Assembly (NCBI RefSeq): GCF_900496995.4
Contig: NC_044011.1
Location: 18,508,041-18,572,040 of the forward strand
Source: Aquila chrysaetos chrysaetos
Lineage: Eukaryota > Chordata > Aves > Accipitriformes > Accipitridae
Reading direction: 5' to 3'
Length of the DNA stretch: 64,000 nt
In this document: positions 62,001 through 64,000 of the stretch, piece after piece
Position numbering within the stretch: the stretch's first letter is position 1
How the letters are laid out: the number at the start of each line of letters is the position of its first letter
Position numbers and translations under genes: made by a program
Notes under the pieces: model-generated
Databases searched by the model: none
Seen by the model: only the letters and a program-made list of their open reading frames with translations
What the model was told of the DNA's origin: nothing

Positions 62001-63626
62001 AATATATAAAACATATATAAAGTATGCAGATGCGTACATGTATCTGTGTGTATGTATGTTAGGAAAAAAGATGCAAACAATCTGGAACAATCTGCAAAGC
62101 CTGTATAAGGAAAAATCCTCATTCTTCTTTGTTTCCTGTGGGATGGGACCAACACTACAAAAGCGAGTCAGAGAGCGGATGGGAGTGCAAAGCTTCCTGT
62201 TCTGGAAGCCTAACTCCACTGTAAACACAGTTTTATTGCTGTTGAGTCCAAAATGTTCATGCCCATCACCGATTAACATGGAAATCAGCAGCAGAGTGCC
62301 CTCTGCCTTGGGAAAATCTTTATGTAAAGGAAGGGTAGAGCAAAGGGAGAAGCAGCACAGGAGCATAACGCTGGCACAGATGTACCAGCAAGAATTTAAA
62401 GGAAAGTCCCTAGGCCACTGGTGTCTCGACTAAACCCTCTTGGGTTGTTATGAAAGATGCTTGTTCTTGTGGCAGGGAAAAGACAGATTAATAAGCCAGT
62501 TTCTTTTTTGCTGCCAACCGTTTTCCTTAAAAAATGTAATTATGACCCTTCTCTTGACTAGATTTTATAGCATCTGAGACTTAGACAAACTATTAGGCAG
62601 CTATTAGACAGTCCAAACACCTACTAACCGAAGCCTGAAACTGTCATTTTCAAGTGTGCAAGTAAATTCAGCTACTGAATTGAGAGCTTTAGCAGTGAGA
62701 TATTTAATGATATCCGCAAAATAGTAAAAAACCCCTTGTAATTCAGCATCATTTCTTGTTTGCCTTTATGAGAGAGAAATAAAAGTCTTACCAGCTACTA
62801 GCTGAACCGCTGACCACAGCGGTCACATTAAGCCACGCAACAACATAGGAGGCAGGTTATGAGCAATGACCTTCTGGGGAAATATGAGGTACTGCAGGTG
62901 AATGGCTCAAAGGCATTGGCAAGGAACAAACTGTGTTGGGATGCAACGCAAACTATTACCAGTCAGCAGAAGAAACAGAAGAGATCCCTACGTGCCTACG
63001 GTGCCCCTTATGCGAAGAAATGTGGCTTCCTCGGTATGGGTCTTACCACCCACCCACGACAGCCATACCGTCTTACCTTTTTGTGTCTTCTCTGCTAGCA
63101 TCTGGACCACTGCCTAGGGCCGTACTGCTCAGGCTCTCATCCGTGCTATGCTCAGTCTGAAGAAGAGGTTTAGTATCTGATCCGGGGCCGGCCGGCCCTG
63201 CCACACAGTCGTCTGACACATCTTGGGCATCTGAGGAGACAGCGGGCTGACCAGCTGCAGCAGGAAAGGGAGGTGGAAGCGGAGGTGGTGGCGGGGCAGC
63301 GGTGGGAGGAGGGGGGACAATGAGCTTGTTCGGTTGGTCTGCATCCTCCGTTTCAGAAATTACTATGGAAGGTTGCTCAGGCTCGGGTTTCTCTGCCTTT
63401 GCTTCCAACCTGTTGGCTGTGGCACCTGAGGGGGAAGCAGCAGCCCCATCTGGCGCTGTTCGTGGGGCTGACTGTTTCCCGGGTTTTTTCTTGCCCCTGG
63501 GAGTCCCTGATGTGCCTGATTTGCTGGAGGTCTCCTTAGAGGCTTTGGGATGAGATGATGTGGACGAAGGAGATGGTGATGAAGAGGACTTGGAGACTGG
63601 TGGTTTTTTTGCATGAGAGGAACTAG
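43985..63626 (-). CDS. PHACTR2: PHACTR2 phosphatase and actin regulator, C-terminal 418 residues
   Basis: Minus-strand join, in transcription order: 63626-63077, 61865-61663, 60032-59876, 57716-57661, 51329-51268, 50217-50080, 47789-47713, 44000-43985. Phases agree throughout: 1259 nt, 418 full residues plus stop; human PHACTR2 is about 634 aa, so the N-terminus and first RPEL lie beyond the right edge. PHACTR proteins bind G-actin through RPEL motifs and protein phosphatase 1 through their C-terminus. Seen: Ser/Pro-rich disordered part with polyproline, Asp run, three RPEL motifs ([24 protein letters not shown]), and the PP1-binding end from [10 protein letters not shown] through [19 protein letters not shown] to TRFHRP. 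Synteny next to LTV1 identifies PHACTR2 among the four paralogues. Confidence 0.96.
44001..47712 (-). other. PHACTR2 last intron
   Basis: AT-rich, GT-AG borders, no recognisable exon or element. Open frames around 44120-44490 show no family similarity. Confidence 0.5.
47713..47789 (-). CDS. PHACTR2: PHACTR2 penultimate coding exon
   Basis: 77 nt, acceptor tgtttattag, donor ccag|gtgggt. Encodes [20 protein letters not shown] and SRQFT, part of the conserved PP1-binding C-terminus. Confidence 0.95.
50080..50217 (-). CDS. PHACTR2: PHACTR2 exon with last RPEL and PP1-binding start
   Basis: 138 nt, acceptor cgcttacag. Encodes [20 protein letters not shown], then [20 protein letters not shown] and LTPADK. 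ILRF is the RVxF-like PP1 contact known for this family. The donor is aag|gcaagg, a GC rather than GT donor; no in-phase GT lies nearby. Confidence 0.95.
51268..51329 (-). CDS. PHACTR2: PHACTR2 short charged exon
   Basis: 62 nt, acceptor tgaaaacag, donor aag|gtgatg. Encodes [20 protein letters not shown] and K, the linker helix leading into the last RPEL motif. Confidence 0.96.
51330..57660 (-). other. PHACTR2 intron (about 6.3 kb)
   Basis: Longest PHACTR2 intron fully in the window. Apart from the possible SINE relic near 53.7 kb and a GC-richer patch near 55.95 kb next to a ttataaag motif, nothing is recognised. Confidence 0.45.
53640..53800 (-). repeat. Possible tRNA-derived SINE relic in a PHACTR2 intron
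   Basis: The minus strand reads ctctcatgcagaagcctgcg, then GGGTTCGATCTCC (complement of 53736-53748), resembling the B box of a tRNA promoter, in a layout like old sauropsid tRNA SINEs. No A box, tail or target duplication was confirmed. Confidence 0.25.
57661..57716 (-). CDS. PHACTR2: PHACTR2 exon with second in-window RPEL motif
   Basis: 56-nt exon, acceptor ttctcacag, donor aagc|gtaagt. Encodes [18 protein letters not shown], an RPEL motif core. Confidence 0.96.
59876..60032 (-). CDS. PHACTR2: PHACTR2 exon with first in-window RPEL motif
   Basis: 157 nt, acceptor tttcctcag, donor gtgag|gtatca. Encodes [20 protein letters not shown] followed by LEDKNIL, a full RPEL motif, then a charged helix [17 protein letters not shown]. 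Confidence 0.96.
61663..61865 (-). CDS. PHACTR2: PHACTR2 acidic exon with Asp run
   Basis: 203 nt, acceptor gaattaacag, donor gaaa|gtaagc. Encodes [20 protein letters not shown], then a Ser/Asp stretch, PILYTDD and a run of ten Asp made by GAT/GAC repeats at about 61678-61709. The split Ser (A|GC) joins the next exon. Confidence 0.93.
61678..61709. repeat. PHACTR2: Trinucleotide repeat coding poly-Asp in PHACTR2
   Basis: Imperfect ATC/GTC triplets on + (GAT/GAC on the coding strand) give ten consecutive Asp. This is a likely site of length variation. Confidence 0.75.
63077..63626 (-). CDS. PHACTR2: PHACTR2 large disordered exon
   Basis: 550 nt, acceptor cttattttag, donor aaaag|gtaaga. Encodes a low-complexity Ser/Lys/Pro region ([16 protein letters not shown]), then [20 protein letters not shown], a polyproline run ([16 protein letters not shown]) and an acidic Ser-rich end. 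Polyproline here may bind SH3/EVH1 partners (inference). Confidence 0.93.
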
Positions 63627-64000
63627 CTAAAATAAGAAAAAAAAAAGGCATTTTACAGTCTTGCAAATATATAATTTTTGCACCGTTCTTTCTGCTGATA
63701 TTTAGAAAATGAAAAAATTACACTTGATACATCTACAATCCTTCATCTATATGTTTGAGACGAGTAAATGTTGCAGCTCAAACTTCACCTTTGAGGTGGG
63801 AAAAACTGAAACGATGAATACTTGCCCAAGAACAGTGGAGGGGATCAACCTTACAAATGGGTGAGAGTTTGATTCTAGCATTCTGCATTGGCCCATTACA
63901 ACTTGCCTGGACATCATCTAAAAAGTCAACTCCTTATTCCAAACATGTTTACCATGATTTTCCTTATGCTTTTCAATGAACACCGCAGTACCATTATGGA
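63627..64000 (-). other. PHACTR2 intron, runs off the window
   Basis: No exon recognised; the split codon at 63626 requires another coding exon further right. Confidence 0.5.

Noticed and set aside
1-64000. CRISPR arrays, operons, prokaryotic phage or insertion sequences
   Set aside because: The sequence is plainly vertebrate nuclear DNA with spliced genes; no regularly spaced repeats were seen.
1-64000. CR1 LINE copies, expected in bird DNA
   Set aside because: No typical CR1 3' end repeats or reverse-transcriptase frame could be recognised by eye; short old fragments may be missed.

Overview
The window looks like nuclear DNA from a bird, probably a neoavian. It has split genes with GT-AG introns, one CpG-island promoter, and three ~580 bp solo LTRs of a retroviral LTR family I recognise as abundant in bird genomes. 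Gene order and orientation match human 6q24.2 inverted: PLAGL1 (+), ZC2HC1B (-), LTV1 (-), PHACTR2 (-). Species level cannot be read from the sequence.

Layout. (1) 1-6.9 kb: 3' part of a PLAGL1 (ZAC1)-type zinc-finger gene on the + strand. Unlike mammalian PLAGL1, it carries an in-frame upstream exon encoding the C-terminal end of a PR (PRDM/SET-like) domain, followed by a degenerate finger and linker and then the seven PLAG fingers. (2) 7-20.3 kb: ZC2HC1B on the - strand, six confident coding exons and one doubtful distal exon; the start exon was not found. (3) 24.0-33.8 kb: LTV1 on the - strand, complete in 11 coding exons (472 codons plus stop, close to the human length of about 475). Its start codon lies exactly at a splice donor inside a CpG island (33.3-34.8 kb). 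(4) 36.9-63.6 kb: C-terminal two thirds of PHACTR2 on the - strand: eight coding exons, three RPEL actin-binding motifs, the PP1-binding C-terminus, one GC-AG intron and a probable long 3' UTR. The PHACTR2 N-terminus lies beyond the right edge.

These are unrelated housekeeping and regulatory genes held together by ancient synteny, not an operon or pathway: a transcription factor, a small C2HC zinc protein, a 40S ribosome assembly factor and an actin/PP1 regulator. No RNA gene, CRISPR or prokaryotic feature is supported. The strongest novelty candidate is the PR-domain/PLAG-finger architecture at the left edge. Exon edges were placed by eye from splice consensus, phase agreement and family similarity; no database search or expression data were available.
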